64,000 nucleotides of DNA from Microbacterium sp. MM2322 (GTDB lineage Bacteria; Actinomycetota; Actinomycetes; Actinomycetales; Microbacteriaceae). The stretch is taken from the NCBI RefSeq assembly GCF_964186585.1, contig NZ_OZ075067.1:2542001-2606000 (forward strand), given 5' to 3'. The notes below the pieces were generated by a model. That model worked only from the letters and a program-made list of their open reading frames with translations, had not been told where the DNA came from and did not search any database. A program made the translations under genes and the position numbers. Positions 53,601 to 63,503 of the stretch are shown here, piece after piece (position 1 is the first letter of the stretch; each line of letters starts with the position of its first letter).

Positions 53601-55274
53601 GTGCGGACCGAGAAGAGCATCCGACTGCAGAAGACCTACGCGGTAGCCGGCATCGGACGCCGCGATGATCTCGGCGGCAACGATCTGATGAAAGCGCTGC
53701 CAACGCGGGGACTCTCTGTTGTCCAGCACCAGGACCATGTCGAGAGTGGACGCCGTTCCGGTCGGAAGCGTCAACTCCACCTCTTGGCCCTCAGCCAGTC
53801 GAGTCCGCCGATACTTCGCGGCACTGCGATATGCCGTCAGGCTGTGGGGCTCCCAGCTCTTCACCCCGTAGTCCTCGCCCCTCACCTCGAGCTTGGGGAC
53901 CGCGGTGAACTGGAGCGGGGCCCCGGGGACCAGGGCTGGCGTGGGGCGTTTTGTGACGAGCTCCAGCCGCTTCCGGAATTCGCGTGCGACGCCCACGGAC
54001 ACGGAGTCGTAGCGGCCGACCTCAGCGGCCCATTCGGCCCGGTACATCAGGGTCAACTCCGACTTGGCTAGTTTGACCCCGTGGTCCACCACGAAGAAGA
54101 GTTCGTCGTCGACACGCGCGTCGAAGACAAGGTTGGACGGCCTGCCCGGGTGCGCCAGAATGTCCGCCACCTGAAGTTCGAGTCGCCTCGGGTGGGACCA
54201 GCTCGACGCGTCCTGAACGGTGATCAGCTCACCCCTCGCGGCGTCGACCCCATCGTTCAGGTAGTCGCCAACGCGCTTACCGCTCTCGGACCCGACGATT
54301 CTGACTCGGTGGTCAGCCGCCGCCAGCTTCGACAACTCGTTCTCTGTGCTCGCACCGCCACCGTCGACGAGCAGCAGCTCCCAGGAGGCGTAGGTCTGCT
54401 GAACGATGGACCGTACAGCGGCGGCAAGAGTGCGCGATCTGCCCGCTCCGACCACGAGAACTACCGAGACAAGGGGACCATCGGACACCGTGGTCTGCGG
54501 CGTCGCGTGCAAACGGTCGAACGGCGCCTCGCCTTCGTCAGCGAGCCCTACCTCCTCGAGACCGAGGCGCCGGTACGGCTCGTTGAGTTGATTCAACAAC
54601 CCCGCGAAGGTGCCGCCGAATCGGGGGTGACTCATCGCGAGCGAGTGAACAAGCCTGAGCCAGCCCCGTTCCTGCGCGCGAGAAAAAAGCTGATGCGCAG
54701 TCTCCACGTCATCGAACTGCAGGGCGCGTTCGATGATGCGATGACACGTCGATTTGGATGCGGCTCCTCCAGCAAGAATGCGGTTCGCAATGAAGCTCAC
54801 CATCGCGCGCTCTGCTTGCTCGTCCATGTTGCGCTCGTGCAACACCTCGGACATCGCGAAGAGCCGATCCAGGGCGATCTCGTCGAGCATGGGTTCACAC
54901 GACTCAACGTTCGCGGAGTGCGCAAGCAGCAGTGCACGCAGGGAGTCCCAGGTGTGAGCCTGTCGTGTCAGCCGCCCGGCCAACGCATCGAGCGCCCATC
55001 GTGAGGAGACACGCGCGCCGAATGAATGAAGGTCGCGATCGAGGAACCCCCTCGAACGGAGAACAGCGAGCCGCTCGTGACGGCGCGCGTCGGCGGCGAC
55101 GAGTTCGAGAGTGACGGCTCCGAACTGCATCTCGGACGGATCCGAGATCTGGTCGCGCGGTGCTCCGGTGAAGGCATCGTGGGACGCCAACGAAACGTCG
55201 TCGTTAAACAGACGAACAAGAAAGTCGTCCTCGTGCCACGTCTGATTCGACGTCAATTCCCCCGGGTCGCGCAT
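50607..55274 (-). CDS. Giant glycosyltransferase with three GT2 domains
   Basis: A 1555-residue protein. An all-helical N-terminal region (~1-250) is followed by GT2-like domain A (~268-445), in which the DxD site reads QDASS and so is probably inactive. Next is a ~470-residue middle region that I do not recognise, apparently beta-rich. GT2 domain B (~942-1165) starts VSVVMPVYNVEPYLD and has DSDD (1032-1035). GT2 domain C (~1262-1475) starts IVVPVFNSS and has DADD (1347-1350). B and C look active. Single proteins with several GT2 modules are known for teichoic acid and capsule polymerases, but this layout is unusual. TAGGGT-N7-ATG precedes the start at 55274. Confidence 0.85.
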   Translation of the reverse strand: MRDPGELTSNQTWHEDDFLVRLFNDDVSLASHDAFTGAPRDQISDPSEMQFGAVTLELVAADARRHERLAVLRSRGFLDRDLHSFGARVSSRWALDALAGRLTRQAHTWDSLRALLLAHSANVESCEPMLDEIALDRLFAMSEVLHERNMDEQAERAMVSFIANRILAGGAASKSTCHRIIERALQFDDVETAHQLFSRAQERGWLRLVHSLAMSHPRFGGTFAGLLNQLNEPYRRLGLEEVGLADEGEAPFDRLHATPQTTVSDGPLVSVVLVVGAGRSRTLAAAVRSIVQQTYASWELLLVDGGGASTENELSKLAAADHRVRIVGSESGKRVGDYLNDGVDAARGELITVQDASSWSHPRRLELQVADILAHPGRPSNLVFDARVDDELFFVVDHGVKLAKSELTLMYRAEWAAEVGRYDSVSVGVAREFRKRLELVTKRPTPALVPGAPLQFTAVPKLEVRGEDYGVKSWEPHSLTAYRSAAKYRRTRLAEGQEVELTLPTGTASTLDMVLVLDNRESPRWQRFHQIVAAEIIAASDAGYRVGLLQSDALLGPHGTARFAPALEALVQDGTAIRLDPEQEIDTRLLIVRHAGAAQGHSPSSLRLSAGRVIVVQDDAAGDARGKSIAAADVEDIVKGWCGTLDGWARALPVLPAPTVIAAAFDPTGLRLTIQSAVSQLIRGVRVTSGSETVDLDVVSGVSGVVAAARPDSVGPGAWEVLVDHAADDGRTVTRRAPVAADAIVWNQAGHIAVTSDQGLTILERTGDAGVDDLERHYLAAEAASVRVSGEQVDLIIETGAASYLTGVFAQREVEGGAIRRRDFTPSTSAGRRTWSRPLSKFADSRWRLYGAFRTNAGIVHYPIRFGAQVATEGTPTWAPQVLSGDRLLVAPPVPTKMQRAARRITAQARLVAPKRPMSATRGASDIQFDARHSQPRVTDRPTVSVVMPVYNVEPYLDVAISSVLDQEFRDLELILVDDASKDGGRRIIQKYWRKDPRVRVFALDHNTLGGAGIPSNVGLRAARGAYVAFADSDDHVTATGLAKMVETAETHEADLVVGDFRTFTDQLTEGTESYDRKVWGELPVGQVLSAVDHTALFRLSPVPWRKLYRRSFLEEHGIVYPEGDYFYEDNPLHWFVLSRARRVVLCDEVISFHRMEREGQTMSAQTYKLGAFVNHMNTVLNSLLGSDPAHREVLFASFANYLDRTLWVATKQTQVSAAAMIRRGFAEVYERAIEAAPTADIPEKTRTKLTSFRSAYPDLDLTIVVPVFNSSALLKPTIDSVLAIKGLRFDLLLVDDGSTDDSLSIMEDYEARFENVHVFSQGNRGAGRARNSVIPLASGRYTYFLDADDVIDSAAIVAAVRQADEESSDLLFMKYRIEYTDEGRSRGMFDADREVWSRASKAVSHRRRQQEATQLINYPWNRLIRTRVLHDANIFFGPTVVHNDVLFHWHSIAAASRISFFEGEVCVHRKFTSREQITNINDARRLAVLEALRGTHERISAMDSYDGVREEWNHFAQHLLSWAASRIPEELRPLYELRRSELSREFERQSSFAD

Positions 55275-55281
55275 GGGTCCA

Positions 55282-55287
55282 ACCCTA
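55282..55287 (-). promoter_or_regulatory. Possible -10 element of a leaderless transcript for the triple-GT2 gene
   Basis: TAGGGT on the minus strand, seven bases before the ATG at 55274. The GT11-fusion gene has the same hexamer and spacing. Confidence 0.45.
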
Positions 55288-55377
55288 CTCGCTCGCCCCC
55301 GCGGCGCCGTTCCGAGGCAGGCGGGAGGAGTCCCCGTAGCATGAGTCACGAGAATTGGGACCCCTGAGGAGATTCAC

Positions 55378-56586
55378 GTGACTGAGCAGCGAAGAGATCG
55401 CATAGCCGAGCTCGAGCGTGAAGTCGCTCACCTGCGCAGCGAGTTGGAGCGCACGGCCTCGCCGAAAGTCAGGCGCCTCACCCTGGGCGGCATCCGCCGT
55501 CGCGCCAGGTCTGTCGGGGCTCAGATCAGGGGTCGATTGCTCGGCTCCGCCGGGCCGAGCGGCGCGGTGGGTCACGAAGGACCCGTTGCGAGTGCGGTCC
55601 CCCGGTTCTTCGATAACCGCGCGGCAACGACCCCGCCTGCTCGAGCAGCTCGGCCTGACGTCTCGGTCGTCATCCCCGTCTTCAATTCAGCCCCGTGGCT
55701 CGATGACTGCCTGTCGAGCGTGCTCGCACAAACAGGGGCATCGCTCGAACTCATTTGCGTGAACGACGGTTCGACAGACGCTTCCCTGGAGATACTCCAG
55801 CGATATGCCACCTCTGACCCTCGCGTGACGATTCTCGACCAACCGAACAGCGGACAGTCGGTGGCTCGAAATCGCGGCCAGCAGGCCGCGGCCGGCCGAT
55901 ACCTGATATTCCTCGACAGCGATGATTTTTGGCCGTCGGATTCGCTGGCGGATCTGGTAGCCGACGCGGATAGCAACGAGCTCGATGTGCTTCTGTTCGA
56001 TTGCTTCTCATTCCGAGATGGAGCGGTGCCCGAGGCCGCCTGGGCGCGATACGCCGGCTATTACCAGCGGAGCCGCGAGTACGGACTGACCCGCAGCGGC
56101 GTGGAAATGATCGCGGATATGCGGGAAGGGAAGGACTACCGTCCGCATGTCGGGATGTATCTGACCCGGACTCGATTCCTGCGAGACACCGGTGCGAGCT
56201 TCATCCCGGGCATCGTCCATCAGGACAACCCCTTCACCTTCTCGCTGCTTTTGGACGCACAGCGAGTCGCACACCGCCAAGTCGACGTGTACGCCCGGCG
56301 CATTCGTCCGGGTTCTACGATCACCGCGCTCCGTGACGTCGACTCGGTGAAGGGCTATCTCCTCAGCTTCTTGTCGATGCAGGACGAACTCCGGCGCGCC
56401 CAACTGCCACCAGACCAGATCTCAACCCTCGCTCAGGTCGTGTACGGCACATTCGACGGGGCTCTCAAAAAATTCGGTCGCCTGTCATCGGAAGCGAAAG
56501 ACGAGCTCCGGCGCATAGACGAATCCGCAGACTCCCAGGTAGCCTTCCGGATCCTCTCCGGCACCGAACCGAAGAGAGGCCGCTGA
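55378..56586 (+). CDS. Family 2 glycosyltransferase with N-terminal coiled coil
   Basis: A 402-residue protein. Residues ~3-27 are a coiled coil rich in Glu and Arg, and a basic linker runs to ~90. The GT2 domain follows (VSVVIPVFNSAPWLDD, with DSDD at 180-183) and then a helical C-terminus. It probably adds one sugar to the glycan on the inner membrane face. The GTG start has a strong GAGGAG site before it. It is divergent from the triple-GT2 gene, and its coding sequence looks less GC-rich than the ribosomal genes. Confidence 0.87.
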   Translation: MTEQRRDRIAELEREVAHLRSELERTASPKVRRLTLGGIRRRARSVGAQIRGRLLGSAGPSGAVGHEGPVASAVPRFFDNRAATTPPARAARPDVSVVIPVFNSAPWLDDCLSSVLAQTGASLELICVNDGSTDASLEILQRYATSDPRVTILDQPNSGQSVARNRGQQAAAGRYLIFLDSDDFWPSDSLADLVADADSNELDVLLFDCFSFRDGAVPEAAWARYAGYYQRSREYGLTRSGVEMIADMREGKDYRPHVGMYLTRTRFLRDTGASFIPGIVHQDNPFTFSLLLDAQRVAHRQVDVYARRIRPGSTITALRDVDSVKGYLLSFLSMQDELRRAQLPPDQISTLAQVVYGTFDGALKKFGRLSSEAKDELRRIDESADSQVAFRILSGTEPKRGR

Positions 56587-56592
56587 GCGTGA

Positions 56593-56623
56593 GCGGGATC
56601 CGCAGGATCACTGCAGATCCCGC
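56593..56623. terminator. Hairpin between the GT2 gene and glf
   Basis: GCGGGATC (56593-56600) pairs with GATCCCGC (56616-56623), with a small inner GCAG/CTGC stem. It lies between convergent stops at 56586 and 56635. There is no clear U-run. Confidence 0.45.
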
Positions 56624-56634
56624 CGCCCCGCGTG

Positions 56635-57804
<1,170 letters not shown>

Positions 57805-57840
57805 CTATGCTGGAAAACCCACACGAAAGAGGCATGGTTC

Positions 57841-58530
57841 ATGGCGGCTGACGAGGCTAAAGACCAGTTCCAACGGAATCAGATCTGGGTCGGGTCGTCG
57901 AGGATCCTTTCGGAGGGCGACCTGCCGTCTGGCATCTCCATCAACTTCCACGACCGGTCAACCGGCAACATCGTCCGACTCGCCGACGGTGGGTCCTGGC
58001 GGAATGTCGTCATCGATCTCGCCGCCGCGATCGAGTGCGTCGTCGAGATCGGCGCCATCAAGATTCAAGCGGGCGGTCTCCGGATCTCGTTCGTCGTGAA
58101 CGCGGGCCGCTGTTCCACCGGCGCTACCGTCACGGTCGGAGAAGGATGCGTCTTCAACGGCGCCATGCACATCATCGGTCCCCTCACGCCCGGGCTGGGC
58201 GTGAACATCGGATCACACGGATTGTTCGCAACCAACGTGTCCGTCAGAGGGTCCAGCCATCACGCGATCTGGGACAGCAACACAGGGCGACTGTTGAACC
58301 CGGAAGCGGGCATCACGATCGGCGATCGCGTATGGCTGGGCGACGGAGTTGTCGTCTTGAACAAGGCCCGGATTCCCTCGGGTTCCATCGTCGGTGCGAG
58401 GAGCATCGTGAATCGTGAGTTCCTGCAGGAGAACACGCTGCTGGCCGGATCCCCTGCAGCAGTGAGGCGCGAGAACGTCATGTGGACCAACGAGTTCCCC
58501 GTCGACAACGGTGCTAGTCCGCGCGAGTGA
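57841..58530 (+). CDS. Hexapeptide-repeat (left-handed beta-helix) acyltransferase
   Basis: A 229-residue protein of the LbH acyltransferase group. The C-terminal half has hexapeptide-type turns (ITIGDRVWLGDGVVVL, IPSGSIVGARSIV) and the usual ending LLAGSPAAVRRENV. His in SSHHAIWD may be catalytic. It probably transfers an acetyl group to a sugar of the locus. GAAAGAGG precedes the ATG at 57841, and a TATGCT element lies ~30 bases upstream. It ends six bases from the convergent GT11-fusion gene. Confidence 0.82.
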   Translation: MAADEAKDQFQRNQIWVGSSRILSEGDLPSGISINFHDRSTGNIVRLADGGSWRNVVIDLAAAIECVVEIGAIKIQAGGLRISFVVNAGRCSTGATVTVGEGCVFNGAMHIIGPLTPGLGVNIGSHGLFATNVSVRGSSHHAIWDSNTGRLLNPEAGITIGDRVWLGDGVVVLNKARIPSGSIVGARSIVNREFLQENTLLAGSPAAVRRENVMWTNEFPVDNGASPRE

Positions 58531-58536
58531 ACGAGG

Positions 58537-60957
58537 TCACCGGCTCCACAGAGTTCTCACACCATTCGGACGGGCGTGAACGAACGTAGGGAGCGGGTCG
58601 GCGAGCAAGGCCGACATCATCGAGAAGAACCCAACGGATCCGATGACGACTTCGCAGCGTGAGATCAGGTACGAGTCGTAGATCGAGTCGAAGTGCCGGT
58701 TCCCCTCCACGTACAGGACCTCTCCTCGGACAAGATCGAGCCCGTAATCAGCAGCGTGATCGCGGACGAACTGAATGTCGTCGGAGAACACGGCGACGTT
58801 GTGAACGTCCCCGAAGTCGCCGGAACGAAGTGCCTCCATCGCCGCTCGATAATGGTCGGTGGCGGAGTGCCAACCTTCCGTGTCAAACGCGCCCTGAAGG
58901 TAGTCGCCTCTTCGGACATGAAAAGCCGCACAGGGAGCGGCGGCTATCTTGGCGGCCATTTCCACGACCGAACGGGGCTCGCCACCGTCGATCAGATTGG
59001 CGTAGTCGAAGAGCGCTGTGATGTGCTCCGCACTCGCGCTGTCCCGCTCGATTCCGTCCTGGCTTGTGAAGAGCGTCGGCTGCGCAGGCGGCCTTTCGAT
59101 GAGTGCGGCGAGTTCGGCATGCGTCCGATAAAGAAGGACGGGGAAGGCAGGATTCGCTGCGACATATCGGCGCGAATTCTCGTGGTTCTTAGCGACGACC
59201 ACCGCGCCGCGCAGGCCCAGCCGATTCCATGCCTCTGACTGACGGTAGAGCCACGCTGTCGGAGGGCAACTTTCCACCGCGGTTCGGAACCGTTCCAGAA
59301 GCGGTCGCGACAGCTTTCGCGATAGACGCTTTCCCTCCAACTCGGGCGCGAGACGTCCCGCCTCGAATCCGTTGTGGCTGCGCCACCAGGTGTATCTCAT
59401 GTCGTCCACCACATACGACACACCTGCCGAGCGGCACAGACTGTCGTAGAGCGAAAGGTGTTGAACTTGATCCATCAGCCCGCCGCCGACGGTCACCACG
59501 CGAGTGCCTGGGTCGAAGAGAAATGTGAGGTCGGTCTTCGCCTGCGTGACCCGCGGAACGTCAGCATCAAGGGAGATGGAGACGTTCTCCTCGTGAAGGA
59601 TGCTCCGCCAGTCCAGCCAGGAGCAGCTATCCATGAGCTCATCCGCCGATGCAACGTGCGCAGTGAAGCCCGAAGCGTCGCCGCGCCGAGCCCGTGCGAG
59701 ATAGAACTCCCAGGAGGACAGGGCAGGTACGACCTGGCGGAGGGACACGGATGCCGGCTCCGTCGCCGTTGAGCTCTCGCAGTCCGGTTGCAGGAATTCG
59801 ATGCGCTCATGAGAGCCATCCAGGTTGAACCGGAACACGACTCCTTGGCCGCTGTCTACACGGATGTGAGGCTGAAACTCAGGGTCGCGAGGGAGAGGGA
59901 CTGCGTTGACATCGGATTCCCTCAACGCGCGCCAGGAATCGGTTGCTCGCTCGACGCTCCGACGGACGAGTTCGGCGCCGGATGCCGAAACAGCGAGCCG
60001 AACGCATGTGCGGACCACGTCGCTGTCCTCGGGACGATCAGAGGCCAGGGCGGCCAGCGCGACCAGGTCACCCGGCGTGATCTGGGTCGTGGAGAAGGCC
60101 CGCTCCAGTCTTTCCCGGTCGATATCGGCACCGTGGCGCAAGTACCACGAGATCAACGAGGCCGGCGATTCGGATCGAGAGGGAAATGCGCGGTGGGGTG
60201 ACGAGTCGCCGACTCGTACCGCCCGCATGATCGAGGCTTCGATGGCGACGCGAACGGCAGGGTCCGGTGCGATCCAGTTCTCGTGTCGGGGGAACCAATC
60301 GAAGGCGGCGTCGACGACGACGCATCCCGTGGCGTCTGCGAAACGCGAGTCCAAGTCGTTCAGAAGCCGATCGGTCGCATCATCGGCGTTCGTTGTGCCC
60401 AGCTCGCCATCTTGACCCACCCAGAATCGAGCGACGTGGGAGCGGATGAGAACTATTCGCGATGGCGGGAACACATCCAGGCACGCCTCGATGAACTGGC
60501 CGTACAAGGCGGCGAGACGCTCATCCAGTCCGGTGCGGTTCGGCCGGACCACGTCCGCCTGAGCACGCTCAGCATCGTCGTTCCACAACCAGTCCATGAG
60601 GTCGGATGACTCTTGTGCATCCACCGTGTAGAAACGGCCACGCATCTCCCGGAGGTTCATGAGAGCCGATGTGTTGTCGACGACCAGAAAGTCCGCCCCT
60701 GAGTCGACGAACGTCCGGCGAAGGTCCTTCCTCGTGTCGATCTTCGATCTCGAGGTCGTCCGGGGTGATGTCGTGAAGAAGCCGACCGCGTCGTCCTTGG
60801 TCTCCATCGCGCTGAACGGCGAGACCCCGTCAATGGGTTCGCAGGTTTTCACACCCTCACGGGTAAGGAGATCCGCGCGAGCAGCGAAGTATCGCCCGAA
60901 AGGAAGAATCACCAGGCGTTTGAGTTGCTCATCGAGCGTTTCCTGGGGTTCGGCCAC
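58537..60957 (-). CDS. Fusion protein: DUF6270-like N-terminal region and GT11 fucosyltransferase
   Basis: An 806-residue protein. The last ~320 residues form a GT11 domain. It starts with TVGGGLMDQVQHLSLYDSL (in the place of GGLGNQLFQYA) and has the GDP-binding motif HVRRGDY (H680-Y686), FSDD, and GSVGFFSMMSALLADP near the end. GT11 enzymes transfer L-fucose from GDP-fucose, usually by an alpha-1,2 link. The N-terminal ~240 residues resemble DUF6270 proteins of capsule loci (FLVVDNTSALMNLRE, RIVLIRSHVARFWVG), though the SGNH-like first motif is weak. The middle is unrecognised. gmd and fcl lie next door. The start is GTG at 60957, seven bases after TAGGGT. Confidence 0.78.
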   Translation of the reverse strand: MAEPQETLDEQLKRLVILPFGRYFAARADLLTREGVKTCEPIDGVSPFSAMETKDDAVGFFTTSPRTTSRSKIDTRKDLRRTFVDSGADFLVVDNTSALMNLREMRGRFYTVDAQESSDLMDWLWNDDAERAQADVVRPNRTGLDERLAALYGQFIEACLDVFPPSRIVLIRSHVARFWVGQDGELGTTNADDATDRLLNDLDSRFADATGCVVVDAAFDWFPRHENWIAPDPAVRVAIEASIMRAVRVGDSSPHRAFPSRSESPASLISWYLRHGADIDRERLERAFSTTQITPGDLVALAALASDRPEDSDVVRTCVRLAVSASGAELVRRSVERATDSWRALRESDVNAVPLPRDPEFQPHIRVDSGQGVVFRFNLDGSHERIEFLQPDCESSTATEPASVSLRQVVPALSSWEFYLARARRGDASGFTAHVASADELMDSCSWLDWRSILHEENVSISLDADVPRVTQAKTDLTFLFDPGTRVVTVGGGLMDQVQHLSLYDSLCRSAGVSYVVDDMRYTWWRSHNGFEAGRLAPELEGKRLSRKLSRPLLERFRTAVESCPPTAWLYRQSEAWNRLGLRGAVVVAKNHENSRRYVAANPAFPVLLYRTHAELAALIERPPAQPTLFTSQDGIERDSASAEHITALFDYANLIDGGEPRSVVEMAAKIAAAPCAAFHVRRGDYLQGAFDTEGWHSATDHYRAAMEALRSGDFGDVHNVAVFSDDIQFVRDHAADYGLDLVRGEVLYVEGNRHFDSIYDSYLISRCEVVIGSVGFFSMMSALLADPLPTFVHARPNGVRTLWSR

Positions 60958-60964
60958 GGCTAGA

Positions 60965-60970
60965 ACCCTA
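60965..60970 (-). promoter_or_regulatory. Possible -10 element of a leaderless transcript for the GT11-fusion gene
   Basis: TAGGGT on the minus strand, seven bases before the GTG at 60957. It supports this start over the longer frame to 61053. Confidence 0.45.
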
Positions 60971-61036
60971 GCCGATAGCCCCTGAGCCTCAGCGATCACG
61001 CTTCCCGCCCTGGTGAGAAGTACACCCGCTTGTCGC

Positions 61037-61042
61037 CATAAT
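61037..61042 (+). promoter_or_regulatory. Candidate -10 element for gmd
   Basis: CATAAT about 30 bases before the TTG start of gmd, with no clear -35 at the usual distance. It lies in the 114-bp divergent spacer between the GT11-fusion gene and gmd. Confidence 0.35.
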
Positions 61043-61071
61043 GGAAGTCGCACTCACCGAGGGGGAAGTAC

Positions 61072-62100
61072 TTGACCAAGCGCGCACTCATCACCGGCAT
61101 CACCGGCCAGGATGGCTCGTACCTCGCCGAACTGCTGCTCTCGAAGGGCTATGAGGTGCACGGTCTGATCCGTCGCGCGTCAACCTTCAACACGCATCGC
61201 ATCAACCACCTCTACGTCGACCCGCACGACCCCACCGCGAAGCTCTTCCTTCATTACGGAGACCTCAGCGACGGCGCCCGCATGGTGACGCTCATGAGCG
61301 AGATCAACCCGGATGAGGTGTACAACCTTGCCGCTCAGTCGCACGTGCGCGTCTCGTTCGACGAGCCCGAGCACACTGCCGACACGACCGGTACCGGTAC
61401 GGTGCGTCTGCTCGAGGCGGTCCGCCTGTCGGGCATCAAGACGCGGTTCTATCAGGCATCCACGTCGGAACTGTTCGGTGCGACCCCTCCGCCGCAGGGC
61501 GAAGACACCCCGTTCTACCCCCGCTCCCCCTACGGTGTCGCGAAGTTGTACTCCTATTGGATTGTGAAGAACTACCGCGAGGCGTACGACATGTTCGCCG
61601 TCAACGGGATCCTCTTCAACCACGAGTCCCCGCGGCGTGGGGAGACGTTCGTGACGCGCAAGATCACCCGCGCCGTCGCCCGCATCAAGGCGGGTGTGCA
61701 GAAGGATCTGTATCTCGGCAATCTGGAGTCGATCCGTGACTGGGGCTACGCCGCCGAGTACGTCGAAGGCATGTGGCGGATGCTGCAGGCCGATGAGCCG
61801 GAGGACTTCGTCCTCGGCACCGGGGTCGGCTACACGATCAAGGACTTCCTCGAGACGTCGTTCGGTCACGTCGGACTCGACTGGCAGGAGTTCGTGCGCT
61901 TCGACGAACGCTACCTGCGTCCCACCGAGGTCGACGCTCTCATCGGCGACCCGTCGAAGGCTGCCGACAAGCTCGGCTGGGTTCCCACCATCCACGGGAA
62001 GGAACTCGCGACCCTCATGGTTGACGCCGACGTGGAAGCACTCGACAAGGGCCCGGAATGGATCGACACCGTGAAGCTGGCCTCATGGGGGACCGCGTGA
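61072..62100 (+). CDS. gmd: GDP-mannose 4,6-dehydratase
   Basis: A 342-residue short-chain dehydratase that makes GDP-4-keto-6-deoxy-mannose, the first step to GDP-L-fucose. The NADP-binding [16 protein letters not shown] is at the N-terminus. The YxxxK pair lies in [11 protein letters not shown] and the family block [19 protein letters not shown] is complete. The TTG start is supported by GAGGGGGA five bases before it. Its stop overlaps the start of fcl. Confidence 0.96.
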   Translation: MTKRALITGITGQDGSYLAELLLSKGYEVHGLIRRASTFNTHRINHLYVDPHDPTAKLFLHYGDLSDGARMVTLMSEINPDEVYNLAAQSHVRVSFDEPEHTADTTGTGTVRLLEAVRLSGIKTRFYQASTSELFGATPPPQGEDTPFYPRSPYGVAKLYSYWIVKNYREAYDMFAVNGILFNHESPRRGETFVTRKITRAVARIKAGVQKDLYLGNLESIRDWGYAAEYVEGMWRMLQADEPEDFVLGTGVGYTIKDFLETSFGHVGLDWQEFVRFDERYLRPTEVDALIGDPSKAADKLGWVPTIHGKELATLMVDADVEALDKGPEWIDTVKLASWGTA

Positions 62101-63080
62101 GCACCGCCGTCGACGGCGTCGCCTACGCACCCGGCGAACTCGACCGGGATGCGACGTTCTACGTCGCCGGCCACCGGGGCCTCGTCGGCTCGGCGATCGT
62201 CCGCAAACTCGAGGCCGAAGGGTTCACCCACGTCGTCGGCAAGACCTCTGCCGAGCTCGACCTGAAGAACCGTGACGACGTCTTCGCCTACATGGCGGAG
62301 ATCAAGCCGCGGTACGTGGTGCTCGCGGCTGCGAAGGTCGGCGGGATTCTTGCGAACAGCACGTACCCGGTCGATTTCCTTTCCGACAACATGCGCATCC
62401 AAACGAACGTTCTCGATGCGGCCCTCGCTCAGGAGGTCGAGCGGGTCGCGTTCCTCGGATCGTCGTGCATCTACCCGAAGTTCGCGGAGCAGCCCATCCG
62501 CGAGGACTCGCTGCTCACCGGGCACCTCGAGCCCACGAACGACGCGTACGCGATCGCGAAGATCGCCGGCATCCTCCACACTCAGGCGGTCCGCCGCCAG
62601 TACGGGCTGCCCTGGATCAGCGCGATGCCCACCAACCTGTACGGACCCAACGACAACTTCTCCCCGAAGGGCTCCCACGTCCTCCCCGCGTTGATTCGCC
62701 GGTACGACGACGCCGCGAAGACCGGTGCCGACACGGTGACGAACTGGGGCACCGGCACCCCGCGCCGTGAGTTCCTGCACTCCGACGACATGGCCGACGC
62801 CGTCCTGCACCTCATGGAGCACTACGACGGGCCCGACCAAGTCAACGTCGGCACCGGCAGCGATGTCACCATCCGAGAAATCGCCGAGACCATCGCAGGC
62901 GTGACGGGCTTCGCTGGTGAGACCGAATGGGACACCACGAAGCCCGACGGCACACCGCAGAAACTCCTCGACGTCTCCAAGCTCGCCGACGCCGGCTGGA
63001 CCGCGAAGATCAGCCTGCAAGAGGGCCTCGAACGCACCGTCGCCTGGTACCACGACCACACCGACACCATCCGCGAGTAA
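62097..63080 (+). CDS. fcl: GDP-L-fucose synthase
   Basis: A 327-residue epimerase/reductase that finishes GDP-L-fucose synthesis. It has the Rossmann motif [30 protein letters not shown], the YxxxK pair in [11 protein letters not shown] and the [11 protein letters not shown] block. The GTG at 62097 overlaps the gmd stop (GTGA) with GGGGA before it; an in-frame ATG at 62085 is possible. Together with gmd and the GT11 domain it gives a complete route from GDP-mannose to fucosylated glycan. Confidence 0.95.
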   Translation: MSTAVDGVAYAPGELDRDATFYVAGHRGLVGSAIVRKLEAEGFTHVVGKTSAELDLKNRDDVFAYMAEIKPRYVVLAAAKVGGILANSTYPVDFLSDNMRIQTNVLDAALAQEVERVAFLGSSCIYPKFAEQPIREDSLLTGHLEPTNDAYAIAKIAGILHTQAVRRQYGLPWISAMPTNLYGPNDNFSPKGSHVLPALIRRYDDAAKTGADTVTNWGTGTPRREFLHSDDMADAVLHLMEHYDGPDQVNVGTGSDVTIREIAETIAGVTGFAGETEWDTTKPDGTPQKLLDVSKLADAGWTAKISLQEGLERTVAWYHDHTDTIRE

Positions 63081-63083
63081 CCC

Positions 63084-63368
63084 GTGGGCTACCGCCACGT
63101 CGTACTCTTCCGCATCCACCACGACGTCGAAGAGAACGATGTCACCGGGGCCATAGACCAGCTCCGCACGCTCGCCGACCTGCCCGGCATCACGAAATGG
63201 GAGGTCGCGCGCTCCCTCGACGAACGCAAAGGCCGCATCATCATCGAAGAGGCCACGTTCACCGACATCACCGCGTTCACCGCGTTCCGGACCCACCCGC
63301 GACACCAGAGAGTTGCCGCACACATGGCGACCATCTCCGACTGGTGGATCGGCGACCACCTCACCTGA
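63084..63368 (+). CDS. Dabb-family (stress-responsive alpha/beta barrel) protein
   Basis: A 94-residue protein starting YRHVVLFRIHHDV, with the typical ending in which a trailing helix and HMATISDWWIGDHL close a ferredoxin-like dimeric barrel. Its role is unclear in bacteria generally. It starts three bases after fcl, so it is co-transcribed, but I see no link to fucose metabolism. GTG start. Confidence 0.8.
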   Translation: MGYRHVVLFRIHHDVEENDVTGAIDQLRTLADLPGITKWEVARSLDERKGRIIIEEATFTDITAFTAFRTHPRHQRVAAHMATISDWWIGDHLT

Positions 63369-63428
63369 GAAAGGCGCGTGCGCAGCAGGGCCACCTCGGA
63401 GCGCGCGGGAGAGCGCAGGCGCCTCCTG

Positions 63429-63434
63429 TAGATT
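63429..63434 (+). promoter_or_regulatory. Possible -10 element before a short leader ORF
   Basis: TAGATT followed by six bases and ATG at 63441. No clear -35. It may be the promoter of the gene starting at 63504. Confidence 0.3.
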
Positions 63435-63440
63435 CCACTC

Positions 63441-63503
63441 ATGCACAAAGTGGGGGCAGGACTGCCGCGCGGCGCCCAGGTCTCTGTACGAAAGACGGTC
63501 TGA
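63441..63503 (+). CDS. 20-codon ORF immediately before the pyruvyl-transferase-like gene
   Basis: An ATG-started ORF of 20 codons ends in TGA directly before the GTG of the next gene and is in the same frame. A TAGATT element six bases upstream would make it leaderless. It could be a small leader peptide coupled to the next gene, or a chance opening. There is no family resemblance. Confidence 0.3.
   Translation: MHKVGAGLPRGAQVSVRKTV

Noticed and set aside
60958..61053. N-terminal extension of the GT11-fusion protein
   Set aside because: The GTG at 60957 has a -10-like element at leaderless spacing and the extension runs through the divergent promoter region. The alternative remains possible.
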